The position numbers and the translations under genes were made by a program. Shown here piece by piece: positions 9,235-18,818 of a DNA stretch of 64,000 bases (its first letter is position 1; each line of letters begins with the position of its first letter). Origin of the DNA: Flavobacterium sp. (GTDB lineage Bacteria > Bacteroidota > Bacteroidia > Flavobacteriales > Flavobacteriaceae); assembly GCF_027484705.1 (NCBI RefSeq), contig NZ_JAIXSL010000015.1, positions 62,001 through 126,000 of the forward strand. Direction: 5' to 3'. The notes beneath the pieces are model-generated. The model searched no databases, was not told the origin of the DNA, and saw nothing but the letters and a program-made list of their open reading frames with translations.

Positions 9235-10356
9235 TTGAAAAATAAAAGTCAAATCATACAAGGGTTAAAATCCTATCTCGCAGCCTCGAAAACGAATGCA
9301 AAAGGAGCATCGATTCGTGAAAAAATAGTCATCATAGAATCGGATGATTGGGGCGCGATCCGAACACCTTCATTAGAAGCCGTAAAAGCGTTTCAAAAGA
9401 AAGGCCTCGAAATCGCCGATAGCATTTATAAAGTTGATGCGCTTGAGTCTCAGGATGATTTGGAACTGCTTTTTGAAGTCTTATCCAAACACAAAGGAAG
9501 CGACGGATTGCCTGCCAAACTTACCGCGAACGCGATTATGGGAAATCCTGATTTCGATAAAATCCGCGCTTCTAATTTTACCGAGTTTCATTACGAGAAA
9601 TTCACAGATACGTTTCAAAAATATCCAAATCACGCCAACAACCTGAACTTGTGGTTTCAAGGAAAATCCAATGGTGTTTTTCAACAGCAATTTCATGGGC
9701 GTGAACACCTCAATTACAAACGATGGCTTAGCGTGTTGCAGCAGCAAAATGAAGCCGCTTTGTTTTGTTTTGACTGGAATGCGACCTATTCGGGTAAAGC
9801 CGATTACAGTTTCATGGAAGCTTACGATTGGGACACCAAAGCCGATATTCCGGAGCAAATCAAAGTCATTGAAGACGGATTGCAAATCTTCAAAGACACG
9901 TTTGGCGAAGTTTCTAAAAGCTTCATCGCGCCTTGCTACAATTGGGATCCGTTGATAGAACCTGCATTGAAAGCACAAGGCGTCACTTGGTTGCAAGGCA
10001 TTCAGACGCAACTGATTCCGACCGGAACTTTTGATAATTATATTCCACTGAAACACACTTTCGCGCAAACGAATGCTTTGGGATTAAAATATAATGTCAG
10101 GAATTGTATTTTTGAACCTTCGATGAACCACAATCGCGATTGGGTCAACAGTTGTCTGGCACAGGTTTCAAGCGCATTCCATTGGAATAAACTTGCCGTG
10201 ATTTGTTCGCACCGCATCAATTTCGTAGGTTACATCGATCCGAAAAATAGAGAAAAAGGTCTAAAAGATTTGGATGCGCTGTTGAAAGCCATCGTTCAAA
10301 AATGGCCTGATGTGCGGTTTATTTCTACCGATCAGTTGGATACGGTTTTAAATTAA
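9235..10356 (+). CDS. Polysaccharide deacetylase-like (NodB-fold) protein, TTG start
   Basis: The 373-residue protein begins at TTG 9235, directly after the upstream stop. It resembles a Bacteroidota deacetylase-like family: IIESDDWGAIRTPS gives the Asp-Asp metal/catalytic pair, FHGREHLN an internal His-rich motif, and CSHRINFVGYIDPKNR a C-terminal His/Arg motif. The enzyme may remove N- or O-acetyl groups from a sugar or glycan. No signal peptide is visible, so I infer cytoplasmic action. A clear paralogue lies at 26389-27531 with the same three motifs. Confidence 0.65.
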   Translation: MKNKSQIIQGLKSYLAASKTNAKGASIREKIVIIESDDWGAIRTPSLEAVKAFQKKGLEIADSIYKVDALESQDDLELLFEVLSKHKGSDGLPAKLTANAIMGNPDFDKIRASNFTEFHYEKFTDTFQKYPNHANNLNLWFQGKSNGVFQQQFHGREHLNYKRWLSVLQQQNEAALFCFDWNATYSGKADYSFMEAYDWDTKADIPEQIKVIEDGLQIFKDTFGEVSKSFIAPCYNWDPLIEPALKAQGVTWLQGIQTQLIPTGTFDNYIPLKHTFAQTNALGLKYNVRNCIFEPSMNHNRDWVNSCLAQVSSAFHWNKLAVICSHRINFVGYIDPKNREKGLKDLDALLKAIVQKWPDVRFISTDQLDTVLN

Positions 10357-10381
10357 TTAGTCGATGAAAATTAAAATATAA

Positions 10382-12103
10382 ATGAAAGTTTTTTCACAAA
10401 TCAGAAAGAATCTGAAAAACGATTTCTCGAACCTCAAAACCGTAAAAGTTGCGCTTCTGGGTGATTCGGCGACGCAGTTTTTAAACCAAGCCATTCGCGG
10501 TTTGGGTTACGATCGCGGTTTTGACCTGCAAATTTGGGAAGCCGATTTCAACCAGATCGAACTGCAGATTACCGATCCGAATTCAGAATTATACGAATTC
10601 GAGCCTGAGATTATCATCATTTTCCAATCTTCGCACAAACTTTTAGGCAAATACAACAAGCTCAAAGTCGATCAGCACAGCCAGCTATGCGCAAATGAAA
10701 TGCACTTTCTGAGCCATATGGTCGATACGATTTCAGGACAGTCGAAAGCTAAAATCATTTATTACAATTACACCGAAATTGACGATACGGTTTTTGGGAA
10801 TTATTCCGGAAAAATCGAAATGTCGTTTTTATACCAGTTGCGAAAACTCAATGTAGAATTGATGAATTTCGCTTCGGCAACCGCTAATTTTTACCTCTGC
10901 GATTTATCGACGATTCAGAATTTATTGGGCAAACCGAACTTTTTTCAGACTTCAGTTTACATCAATACAGAGATGGTATTGAGCATTGATGCTTTGCCTT
11001 ACGTGGCTTCCAGAACGCTTGACGTGATTGGCGCGCTGCAGGGAAAATTCAAGAAATGCGTCATTCTCGATCTCGACAATACGACTTGGGGCGGCATCAT
11101 TGGCGATGACGGCATCGAAAATATTCAGGTCGGAACGCTAGGCATTGGTAAAGCATTTTCCGAATTCCAGTATTGGATCAAGAAATTGAAAAACCGCGGC
11201 ATTATCGTGGCAGTTTGCAGTAAGAATACAGAATCAGTAGCGAAAGAACCGTTTGAAAAGCATCCCGATATGGTTTTGAGATTGGATGATATTTCAGTAT
11301 TCATTGCGAATTGGGAAAATAAAGCAGACAACATTCGTCAAATCCAGAGCATTTTGAATATCGGTTTTGATTCGATGGTTTTTCTCGATGATAATCCGTT
11401 TGAGAGAAACATTGTGCGCGAAAATATTCCCGAAATCACGGTGCCGGAATTGCCCGAAGATCCTTCAGAATACTTGGAATATCTATATACTTTGAATTTG
11501 TTTGAAACGATTTCATACTCCAACGAAGACACCGAACGCACCAAACTGTATCAGATTGAAGCGCAACGGGCGAGTGTTCAGCAGAAGTTCACGAATGAAG
11601 AAGATTTCTTAAAAAGTCTCGACATGGTTTCCGTGGTGGAATCGTTCAATAAATTCAACAAACCCAGAGTAGCGCAGCTTTCCCAGCGTTCAAATCAATT
11701 CAATTTGAGAACCGTTCGCTACACCGACGACGACATCGACACGTTGATGGCTGATCCGGACACTTATACTTTTTCATTTACGCTTGAAGACAAATACGGC
11801 GACAATGGTTTAATTTGCGTCATCATTTTAAAAACGGAAAGCGCAGAAACACTGTTCATCGACACTTGGTTTATGAGCTGTCGCGTGCTCAAAAGAGGCA
11901 TGGAAAATTTCGTTTTGAATACGATTGCAAATTTTGCTAAAGAAAATGGGTTTGCCTTCCTCAAAGGCGAATACATTCCCACGGCCAAGAACGACATGGT
12001 CAAAGGGCATTATGAAGGTTTAGGTTTCCATGAAGTCGATGGCTATTGGGAACTTGACGTCAACAATTACGAACAAAAAATCACACATATCACTAAAAAA
12101 TAA
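10382..12103 (+). CDS. FkbH-like HAD-superfamily (IIIC) acyl-loading protein
   Basis: The 573-residue product has an N-terminal domain ([14 protein letters not shown]), a HAD phosphatase core with the DxD nucleophile D230-L-D232 in [19 protein letters not shown], and a C-terminal GNAT-like part ([19 protein letters not shown]). FkbH proteins of polyketide pathways take a glyceryl group from 1,3-bisphosphoglycerate and load it on a carrier protein. The acyl carrier protein gene follows 4 bp downstream, which supports such a role. Here the acyl unit probably ends up on a sugar rather than a polyketide, since no ketosynthase is present. The substrate is inferred, not shown. Confidence 0.85.
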   Translation: MKVFSQIRKNLKNDFSNLKTVKVALLGDSATQFLNQAIRGLGYDRGFDLQIWEADFNQIELQITDPNSELYEFEPEIIIIFQSSHKLLGKYNKLKVDQHSQLCANEMHFLSHMVDTISGQSKAKIIYYNYTEIDDTVFGNYSGKIEMSFLYQLRKLNVELMNFASATANFYLCDLSTIQNLLGKPNFFQTSVYINTEMVLSIDALPYVASRTLDVIGALQGKFKKCVILDLDNTTWGGIIGDDGIENIQVGTLGIGKAFSEFQYWIKKLKNRGIIVAVCSKNTESVAKEPFEKHPDMVLRLDDISVFIANWENKADNIRQIQSILNIGFDSMVFLDDNPFERNIVRENIPEITVPELPEDPSEYLEYLYTLNLFETISYSNEDTERTKLYQIEAQRASVQQKFTNEEDFLKSLDMVSVVESFNKFNKPRVAQLSQRSNQFNLRTVRYTDDDIDTLMADPDTYTFSFTLEDKYGDNGLICVIILKTESAETLFIDTWFMSCRVLKRGMENFVLNTIANFAKENGFAFLKGEYIPTAKNDMVKGHYEGLGFHEVDGYWELDVNNYEQKITHITKK

Positions 12104-12107
12104 CATT

Positions 12108-12350
12108 ATGAACCGCAGCGAAATCATTAGCCAAATCACGGATATTTTTATCGACATCCTCGACAACGAAGACATCGAACTCAACGAATCGACCACAGCC
12201 GCAGACGTTGAAGATTGGGATTCTTTGAACCACATTCAACTTGTGGTGGCGATTGAGAAACATTTTAAAATCCGTTTCACGTCCAAAGAAATCCAAAGCT
12301 GGAAAAACGTCGGCGAAATGATGGACACCATTCAGGAAAAAACCGCGTAA
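12108..12350 (+). CDS. Acyl carrier protein
   Basis: The start is ATG 12108 rather than the ATG at 12030 inside the FkbH gene, giving 80 residues, the normal size for an acyl carrier protein. The phosphopantetheine attachment site is S39 in [10 protein letters not shown]. The protein is acidic with four predicted helices. It would hold an acyl group as a thioester for the neighbouring FkbH, MaoC and SDR enzymes and perhaps for the MBOAT transferase. The stop overlaps the next start by 1 bp. It is a dedicated pathway carrier rather than the fatty-acid AcpP, judging from its neighbours. Confidence 0.9.
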   Translation: MNRSEIISQITDIFIDILDNEDIELNESTTAADVEDWDSLNHIQLVVAIEKHFKIRFTSKEIQSWKNVGEMMDTIQEKTA

Positions 12351-12745
12351 TGTTTAAAGCAGGCGACACGTTTTCAGAACGGTTTGTGGTTTCCGCGCAG
12401 GTTCATGAGCAGTTCATCGCATTGTTTCAAGATAAGAATCCTTTGCATACCGATGAAGCTTTCGCCATTGCCAAAGGCTTTCAGGGCCGCGTGATGCATG
12501 GCAACATTCTCAACGGATTTTTGTCGTATTTCATTGGCGAATGTTTGCCGACCAAAGACGTGATCATCCATTCGCAGGAAATCCAGTTTAAAAATGCGGT
12601 TTATGTTGAGGATGCGCTAGATTTCACGGCAACTGTCGAAGGTTTTTATGAATCGGTCAACGCCGTCGAATTCAAATTCAGCTTTAAAAACGAGGCTTCC
12701 AAAATAGTAGCCAAAGGTAAAATCCAAATCGGTTTGTTCACATGA
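12350..12745 (+). CDS. MaoC-like (hot-dog fold) dehydratase/hydratase
   Basis: The 131-residue protein fits the single-domain MaoC/R-specific enoyl hydratase family. The catalytic pair is D28 and H33 in the motif DKNPLHTDEAFA, and RVMHGNILNGF matches the central hot-dog helix. Members add or remove water across the 2,3 double bond of an acyl-CoA or acyl-ACP. Placed between a carrier protein and a reductase, it probably acts on the carrier-bound acyl group. It overlaps its neighbours by 1 and 4 bp. Confidence 0.85.
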   Translation: MFKAGDTFSERFVVSAQVHEQFIALFQDKNPLHTDEAFAIAKGFQGRVMHGNILNGFLSYFIGECLPTKDVIIHSQEIQFKNAVYVEDALDFTATVEGFYESVNAVEFKFSFKNEASKIVAKGKIQIGLFT

Positions 12746-13464
12746 ATATACTAATTACAGGCGGCGCGTCAGGTTTGGGCGAGGCCATTACGAGAAATTT
12801 TGCGAAAGATTCCAGCAACAAAGTTTATTTCACTTTTAATGCTTCGGATGAAAAAGCCAAAGCGATTGAAAACGATTTTCCGAATGCGGCAGGTTTAAGA
12901 TGCAATTTCAAAAATGCCGAAGACGTAGTGTCGTTGCAAAGTAAATTGAGCGAACTTAACTTAGACGTTCTCATCAATAACGCGTATTCAGGCGAACCGA
13001 TCAAAACGTATTTCCACAAAATCGACGCGGATGTTTTTGCGACCGAGTTTCAGGACAATCTAATTCCGACGATAAAAATCACACAAGCGGCCATTGCCAG
13101 TTTCAGGAAGAAAAAAAGCGGCAAGATCATTACGGTTTTGACTTCTTTTCTGTTGAATACGCCGCCGACAGGTTCCGCAGTTTACCTTGCGAACAAAGCT
13201 TATTTGGCTTCATTGGTAAAAACCTGGGCGACTGAAAACGGCAAATACAACATCACTTCGAATTCCATTTCGCCTTCGTTCATGCTTTCTGGTTTGACCA
13301 AAGACGTAGATGAACGCGTGATCGAACAAATGGTCGAAAACCATCCGCTAAAAAAACTATTGACATTACAGGAAACAGCCGATACGGTTTTGTTTATGGC
13401 CAGCGCCACTTCGCACATGAACGGCCTTGACATCGTGCTCAACGCCGGAACTAATTTAAGATAA
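12742..13464 (+). CDS. Short-chain dehydrogenase/reductase (FabG-like)
   Basis: The 240-residue product shows the SDR cofactor motif TGGASGLG at the N-terminus, an NNAYSG stretch in place of NNAG, and the catalytic S135, Y148 and K152 (YLANK). FabG-type enzymes reduce 3-oxoacyl groups on a carrier protein with NADPH. The position after the carrier and MaoC genes fits reduction or oxidation of an acyl-ACP. It overlaps MaoC by 4 bp and lies 3 bp before the MBOAT gene. It could instead act on a sugar, though the FabG-like core argues for acyl chemistry. Confidence 0.85.
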   Translation: MNILITGGASGLGEAITRNFAKDSSNKVYFTFNASDEKAKAIENDFPNAAGLRCNFKNAEDVVSLQSKLSELNLDVLINNAYSGEPIKTYFHKIDADVFATEFQDNLIPTIKITQAAIASFRKKKSGKIITVLTSFLLNTPPTGSAVYLANKAYLASLVKTWATENGKYNITSNSISPSFMLSGLTKDVDERVIEQMVENHPLKKLLTLQETADTVLFMASATSHMNGLDIVLNAGTNLR

Positions 13465-13467
13465 CCG

Positions 13468-14916
13468 ATGCTTTTTAACTCGTATACTTTTATCGTCTTT
13501 TTTGCTGTAGTCTTCGGATTGTATTGGTTTGTGTTGAACAAAAATGTCAAAACGCAGAACTTTGTCGTGCTTGCGGCGAGTTACTTTTTTTACGCTTGGG
13601 CCGATTGGCGGTTTTCGTTTTTGTTGCTCGGCATTTCTATATTGAACTATTTTCTGGGCATTTATATCGGCAAATCTGAAAACCCGACGACGCGCAAAAT
13701 ATTGCTTTACATCGGATTGATTCAAGGCATTGGCGGCCTGGCGTTTTTCAAATACTATAACTTTTTCGTCACCTCGATAGTGGAAGCTTTTAATTTGGTT
13801 TCGGTGACGCTTTCGCTAAAAACTTTAGAAATCATCATTCCGCTTGGGATCAGTTTCTTTACTTTCCGAACTGTGAGTTATTTGCTCGACGTTGAAAAAG
13901 GAAAGATCAAGCCGATTACCGATTGGATTGCATTCTTCACTTATGTTTCGTTTTTCCCTTCGTTATTGTCCGGACCGATTGATAAAGCGCGCACGTTTAT
14001 TCCACAATTAGAAAAGCTTCGGGTTTTCGATTACAGTCAGGCCAGCGACGGAATGCGTCAGATTTTATGGGGATTTTTCAAGAAAATTGTTGTGGCGAAC
14101 AACTGCGCCCCAATTACAAATGAGATTTTCTCGCATTATGAAACCTTGCCCGCGAGTTCATTGTTTTTGGGAGCGTTGCTTTACGCGTTCCAGATTTATG
14201 CTGATTTCTCAGGCTATTCCGATATGGCAATTGGTTTCTCCAAACTGCTCGGCTTCAACATCACCAAAAATTTCGATTATCCGTTTTTCGCACAAAGCAT
14301 TCCCGAATACTGGCGAAAATGGCATATTTCACTAACGGCTTGGCTTACTGAATATGTGTTCACACCGCTAAGTATCGCGTTCAGAGATTACGATAAAATC
14401 GGTTTGATCCTTGCGATTGTCATCAATTTTGTGATTGTAGGCATTTGGCACGGCGCGAACTGGACTTATGTGTTTTTTGGGTTTTTTCATGGTTTGTATT
14501 TTATTCCGTCAATCCTCAACGGCACGATGAATAAAAGAGTCAAAACCGTCAAAGGGAAATTACTGCCCACTTTGAACGAAACCCTCAACATGGCGCGTAC
14601 GTTTTTCATCATCATGCTGACGTTCGTATTGTTCAAAGCCGATTCGGTGACACAAGCTTTCGGATATTACCAACACATGGTTTCAAAATCGATTTTTTCA
14701 GTTCCGGTCGTTGATTTTACGGCCGTTGCGATTGTACTGCTTTTCTCGATGTTGATGTTCGCCACCGAATGGAGGCACCGCGATAAAGACCACGGCTTGG
14801 TTTTAAATCAAGTTGCTTCAACTTACAAACGCTGGAGTTTCTATAGTCTGTTGATTTTAAGCCTGTTGTTTTTCGGTGCTTTTGGTGAAAACCAATTCAT
14901 TTATTTCCAATTCTAG
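13468..14916 (+). CDS. MBOAT-family O-acyltransferase (AlgI/DltB-like)
   Basis: This 482-residue membrane protein has about ten hydrophobic segments and the MBOAT signature around residues 327-342: WHGANWTYVFFGFFHG, with H328 and H341. AlgI-like proteins accept an acyl group on the cytoplasmic side and pass it across the membrane for O-acylation of exported polysaccharides. Immediately downstream is an SGNH-like membrane-anchored protein, the usual partner. Upstream carrier-protein genes suggest the donor might be an unusual acyl group rather than acetate; this is inference. Confidence 0.9.
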   Translation: MLFNSYTFIVFFAVVFGLYWFVLNKNVKTQNFVVLAASYFFYAWADWRFSFLLLGISILNYFLGIYIGKSENPTTRKILLYIGLIQGIGGLAFFKYYNFFVTSIVEAFNLVSVTLSLKTLEIIIPLGISFFTFRTVSYLLDVEKGKIKPITDWIAFFTYVSFFPSLLSGPIDKARTFIPQLEKLRVFDYSQASDGMRQILWGFFKKIVVANNCAPITNEIFSHYETLPASSLFLGALLYAFQIYADFSGYSDMAIGFSKLLGFNITKNFDYPFFAQSIPEYWRKWHISLTAWLTEYVFTPLSIAFRDYDKIGLILAIVINFVIVGIWHGANWTYVFFGFFHGLYFIPSILNGTMNKRVKTVKGKLLPTLNETLNMARTFFIIMLTFVLFKADSVTQAFGYYQHMVSKSIFSVPVVDFTAVAIVLLFSMLMFATEWRHRDKDHGLVLNQVASTYKRWSFYSLLILSLLFFGAFGENQFIYFQF

Positions 14917-14920
14917 ACGC

Positions 14921-15802
14921 ATGAAAAAGTTCCTTAAAAAATGTGCGCTCGCTGTTTTACTGTTGATTCTGATCAATGTCATCGCTTTTTTTGTGCTCGT
15001 GGCGGTCAATCCGATGCTCAATAAAGTGTATGAATGTTCGCATTTCAAAAATAAAAAATACGACTTGTTGGTTTTTGGAAACAGCATGACGGTGGATGGC
15101 ATCGATTGCGAATATTTAGCGCAGCAAGGCATCGACAGTTACAATCTTGCGACCAACGGCAGCCATATGTGTTCGTCATTGCTGCAACTTAAGGCGTATT
15201 TGAAAAACAACCAAAAACCCAAAACAATCATCATCGGACTTCCTTCAGCCACTGGGCAATCTTTACTTAATAAAGTGCCTTATCCGAATCCGTTGATTGA
15301 CTTTTTTTATGAGCCGAACCTTGAAAATTGTGTTTTGAATCCGCCGCCGGTGAATCTAAGATGGTTGTATGTCGAATCGCTGAAGATCATCGTTTCCAAA
15401 GCGCACCGCGAATCCAAAATCGTACGTGGCCAATGGAAATCGCCGAAAGTAATCGCTGATGATTCGACATTTAAAGACAAAAAAACCGAATTTCAATATG
15501 ACAATGCCGACTTTCAGGAGTTCCTCAAAATCTGTAAAGACAACGGAATTCAGGTAATCCCGATTGAAATGCCGGGTTCGAATGCTAACCGGAATTCATT
15601 TCCATATACTTATCCAATCAATCTTGTCGATCATTCGCAATTGACTTTATACAACATCAACAATTACGAGGTTTCTAAAAACATCATTGATGCGAAAACG
15701 GATTGGCTTGCGCCGGATCATCTTAATAAATTCGGAGGTGCGAAACTCACAGCTTTCGTTTATGAAAATATTTTAAAGACTAAAAACCAATCGAATGATT
15801 AA
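14921..15802 (+). CDS. Membrane-anchored SGNH/GDSL-like protein, likely MBOAT partner
   Basis: The start is ATG 14921 (MKKFLKKCALAV); the longer frame from 14876 reads into the MBOAT gene. The 293-residue protein has one N-terminal membrane helix (about residues 9-30) and a periplasmic SGNH-like domain. The candidate nucleophile is S55 in VFGNSMTVDG, and the C-terminal D266-H267 lie in APDHLNKFGG. Proteins of this type finish acyl transfer to the sugar after an MBOAT exports the group. The gene lies 4 bp after the MBOAT and overlaps the next by 8 bp. Confidence 0.75.
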   Translation: MKKFLKKCALAVLLLILINVIAFFVLVAVNPMLNKVYECSHFKNKKYDLLVFGNSMTVDGIDCEYLAQQGIDSYNLATNGSHMCSSLLQLKAYLKNNQKPKTIIIGLPSATGQSLLNKVPYPNPLIDFFYEPNLENCVLNPPPVNLRWLYVESLKIIVSKAHRESKIVRGQWKSPKVIADDSTFKDKKTEFQYDNADFQEFLKICKDNGIQVIPIEMPGSNANRNSFPYTYPINLVDHSQLTLYNINNYEVSKNIIDAKTDWLAPDHLNKFGGAKLTAFVYENILKTKNQSND

Positions 15803-16925
15803 AGTCGGTTTTACCGGAGATTTTTGTCCATGGCTTCGAGTGGAAGATGAATTCAAGCAAGGGAATAGTCAAGTGATGTTAGATTCGGTTCGTCCGTTTT
15901 TTCTTCAGAATGATCTGAATGTCCTCGATCTGGAATGTCCGCTGACGACGGTAAATACCAAAATCAATAAAACCGGGCCGCACATCAAAGCGAATCCTGA
16001 AACGGCTTCAATGCTCAATGATTTGAATTGCAAATTGGTCGCGACGGCCAACAACCATTTCAAGGATTACGGCTGGGAAGGCATGCAGGAAACTTACAAA
16101 ACCTTAGAAAAACATAACATCAATTGGCTTGGAAGTGGCGCGAATCTCGAAGAAGCTTCGAAGGTTTTTTACTGGAAAAAAGACGATAAAACAATTGCTT
16201 TCATCAACGTGGCTGAAAACGAATGGACGACGACTTTCGGGGCAGCACCCGGTTGCAATCCGATTGATTTGGTCAGCGTGTTCAATAAAATCCAGGAAGC
16301 CAAAGGCAAAGCCGATTTTGTTGTAGTCATTGCGCACGGCGGTCACGAACATTACGAGTTGCCAAGTCCGAGAATGAAAAAATGGTATCGTTTCTTTGTT
16401 GATGCCGGAGCCAACGCGGTAGTTACACATCATACACACATCATTTCCGGTTACGAAACTTATAAAGACGCACCAATTTTTTACAGTTTGGGCAACTTTC
16501 TTTTCGATTGGGAAGGCCAAAGAAACAAACCGTGGAATAAAGGCATGATCGTCCGTCTGAATTTCGAAAAGTCAAAACCGGTGACGTTTGAAATGGAATT
16601 CACCTCGCACAACAATGAAGAAGTCGGTGTCTTTTTAATGCCCGAAATCGAAAAAGAAGTCATGCGAAATCATTTGTTGCAATTGAACGCCATCATCAGT
16701 GACGACGAAAAACTCGAAGCGGAATTTGCAAAATACATTGAAAGCTGGAAACCGATCATGAACACGTGGATTCAACCCTACAAAGGGAAATACTTGCCAA
16801 GCCTATACAAAAAAGGACTTTTGCCATCAATCATCAACGAAAACAAAAAGTTGCTGTTTACCAATCTAATCCGTTGCGAAGCGCACCGCGATATATTACT
16901 CCATTCGATAAACCCCAATAAATAA
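15795..16925 (+). CDS. CapA-family metallophosphoesterase-like protein
   Basis: The 376-residue protein matches the CapA/PgsA family of calcineurin-like folds: GFTGDFCPW, NVLDLECPLT, ATANNHFKDYG, VIAHGGHEHYELP, THHTHIISGYE and YSLGNFLFDW are all present. CapA is known from poly-gamma-glutamate capsule formation, but relatives occur in many polysaccharide loci with unclear roles. No signal peptide is visible, unlike anchored CapA, so it may act in the cytoplasm. It sits between the SGNH protein (8 bp overlap) and an amidotransferase (1 bp overlap), which may hint at amide chemistry. Confidence 0.85.
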   Translation: MIKVGFTGDFCPWLRVEDEFKQGNSQVMLDSVRPFFLQNDLNVLDLECPLTTVNTKINKTGPHIKANPETASMLNDLNCKLVATANNHFKDYGWEGMQETYKTLEKHNINWLGSGANLEEASKVFYWKKDDKTIAFINVAENEWTTTFGAAPGCNPIDLVSVFNKIQEAKGKADFVVVIAHGGHEHYELPSPRMKKWYRFFVDAGANAVVTHHTHIISGYETYKDAPIFYSLGNFLFDWEGQRNKPWNKGMIVRLNFEKSKPVTFEMEFTSHNNEEVGVFLMPEIEKEVMRNHLLQLNAIISDDEKLEAEFAKYIESWKPIMNTWIQPYKGKYLPSLYKKGLLPSIINENKKLLFTNLIRCEAHRDILLHSINPNK

Positions 16926-18817
16926 TGTGCGGATTTACAGGCTATCATTATCTGGATTCCAGAACCGAAACCGGCAACCATCACATTTGTAAGATGCTGG
17001 CGGTTCAGAAACACCGCGGCCCGGACGATTCGGGTGTGGTCGGAATCAATACTAAAAACAAAACTTTCGAAACCATCAATTTCGATGCGGATGCCCAATT
17101 TCAAAATGAGAACAATCTCATTCTCGGTTTCAACCGGCTGAGCATTCTCGATTTGTCGCCGATGGGCCATCAACCTATGATCAGTCCGGACGAGAAAGTC
17201 ATTTTGATTATGAACGGCGAAATCTACAACGCCTTCGATTTCAAAGCCGAACTCGAACAAAAAGGGCACACGTTCAAAAGCACTTCCGACACCGAAATCG
17301 TTTTGCATCTGTATCTCGAATATGGCATGGAAAAAATGATCCGCATGCTCAACGGGATGTTTGCGCTCGCGATTTACGATTTGAATTTGGATACTTTGTT
17401 TCTGGCGCGCGACCGTTTCGGAATCAAGCCTTTATATATTTTGAAAGAACAAGGAAGAATTGCCTTTGCTTCTGAAATGAAGAGTTTCAAAGCGTTGCCC
17501 GATTTCAAATTTGAAGCGGATTTTACCAACCTCGATGAATTCCTTTTGTTCAGAAATGTCGTCAACAATACGCTTTTCAAAAACATCAGTAATTGCATTC
17601 CAGGAACTTATCTGACGGTAAAAAACGGATCCATTGACACACACGTTTTCTACGACATCAATCACGAAGGCCAGCAAACCATCGCCAAAAAAGAAGCCAA
17701 AGGCATCTTAGAAAATGCCTTGAAAAAAAGTGTCGCGTCGCAAATGATCAGCGATGTGAAACTCGGTTGCCAGCTTTCGGGCGGCGTCGATTCTTCGCTC
17801 GTGAGTTATTACGCGGCAAAAGCTTTGGATCATGGAAATTTGGAAACGATTTCGATTACGTTTAAAGATCCGAGGTTTTCCGAAGAAAAATACATTGATA
17901 TTGTGGCGAAAGAACTTTCGTTGCAATCGCACAAATACCAAATGGAAGCCGATTATTATTTTGAAGTTTTAGAAAAAGCGATCTGGCATTTCGAACAACC
18001 CCTCAATCACCCAAATACAATCGGGATTTATTTATTGAGCCAGCAAGCCAAAAAGCACGTGACGGTTTTGCTCAGTGGGGAAGGTGCCGACGAATCGCTC
18101 GCAGGTTATAGCCGTTTTATCCGAGCGAAACAAAATCCATATTTCAGAAAAACGTTTTGGAGTGCACTCAGGAAAAACCTTAAAAATGCGGGAGAATTTC
18201 TAAGCTATTATTCGAATGCCAACGAGCGCATGATTATGGAAACTGCGTTTGGAAGCATTGCCACCGCTAAAGCTTTGAAACCTGATTTCAAATTGAATAA
18301 TGCTTTGAAAGACCGCGTGAATACCTTTCAAAACCTAAAGGGCGATACAAATCTCAAACAAAGAAAATACGAATTGTTGACGTATTTGCCTGATTTATTG
18401 ATGCGTCAGGATAAAATGTCGATGGCACATTCTATAGAAAACCGCGTGCCTTTTCTCGATAATGAAATGGTCACGACTTCGCTCAATATTCCTGATGAAT
18501 TGTTAGTAGCGAAACATATAGATACAGACGAAGCCAAAGTTTTATTGAAAGACATCTGCGCTGAAAAATTCGGAGAATCGTTCGCATACCGCGAAAAAAT
18601 GGGCTTTGGCATTCCGTTGCGCGCTTTCATGGCTTCAGAAATCTTCCAGCAAAAATGGAACAACCAAATACAACCCGGCATTCAGAAAAGAGCTGTTTTT
18701 GAAGTGGATGCACTTTCAAATTGGGTCAAAAACATTTCCACAGCTACCGCAGACCAACTTGACGCCATTTGGCTCATGGTCGGTTTCGAATTGTGGGCAC
18801 AACAATATTTAGACTAA
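16925..18817 (+). CDS. asnB: Asparagine synthase (glutamine-hydrolysing) family amidotransferase
   Basis: The 630-residue protein has both AsnB domains. The N-terminal glutaminase begins with the nucleophile C2 (MCGFTGYHY) followed by HRGPDDSG, RLSILDLSPMGHQPM and NGEIYN. The C-terminal synthetase has the ATP pyrophosphatase loop SGGVDSS. It moves ammonia from glutamine to an adenylated carboxylate. In glycan loci such proteins are often thought to amidate uronic acids or acyl groups rather than make free asparagine. It is 1 bp upstream of an ATP-grasp ligase, so both may act on the same substrate. Confidence 0.92.
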   Translation: MCGFTGYHYLDSRTETGNHHICKMLAVQKHRGPDDSGVVGINTKNKTFETINFDADAQFQNENNLILGFNRLSILDLSPMGHQPMISPDEKVILIMNGEIYNAFDFKAELEQKGHTFKSTSDTEIVLHLYLEYGMEKMIRMLNGMFALAIYDLNLDTLFLARDRFGIKPLYILKEQGRIAFASEMKSFKALPDFKFEADFTNLDEFLLFRNVVNNTLFKNISNCIPGTYLTVKNGSIDTHVFYDINHEGQQTIAKKEAKGILENALKKSVASQMISDVKLGCQLSGGVDSSLVSYYAAKALDHGNLETISITFKDPRFSEEKYIDIVAKELSLQSHKYQMEADYYFEVLEKAIWHFEQPLNHPNTIGIYLLSQQAKKHVTVLLSGEGADESLAGYSRFIRAKQNPYFRKTFWSALRKNLKNAGEFLSYYSNANERMIMETAFGSIATAKALKPDFKLNNALKDRVNTFQNLKGDTNLKQRKYELLTYLPDLLMRQDKMSMAHSIENRVPFLDNEMVTTSLNIPDELLVAKHIDTDEAKVLLKDICAEKFGESFAYREKMGFGIPLRAFMASEIFQQKWNNQIQPGIQKRAVFEVDALSNWVKNISTATADQLDAIWLMVGFELWAQQYLD

Positions 18818-18818
18818 C

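Noticed and set aside
9481..10068. Minus-strand open frame of 195 codons
   Set aside because: It is fully antisense to the deacetylase-like gene, whose paralogue at 26389 confirms the plus-strand frame.
16778..17308. Minus-strand open frame of 176 codons
   Set aside because: It is antisense to the ends of the CapA and AsnB genes, both with strong motifs; no start context or domain of its own.
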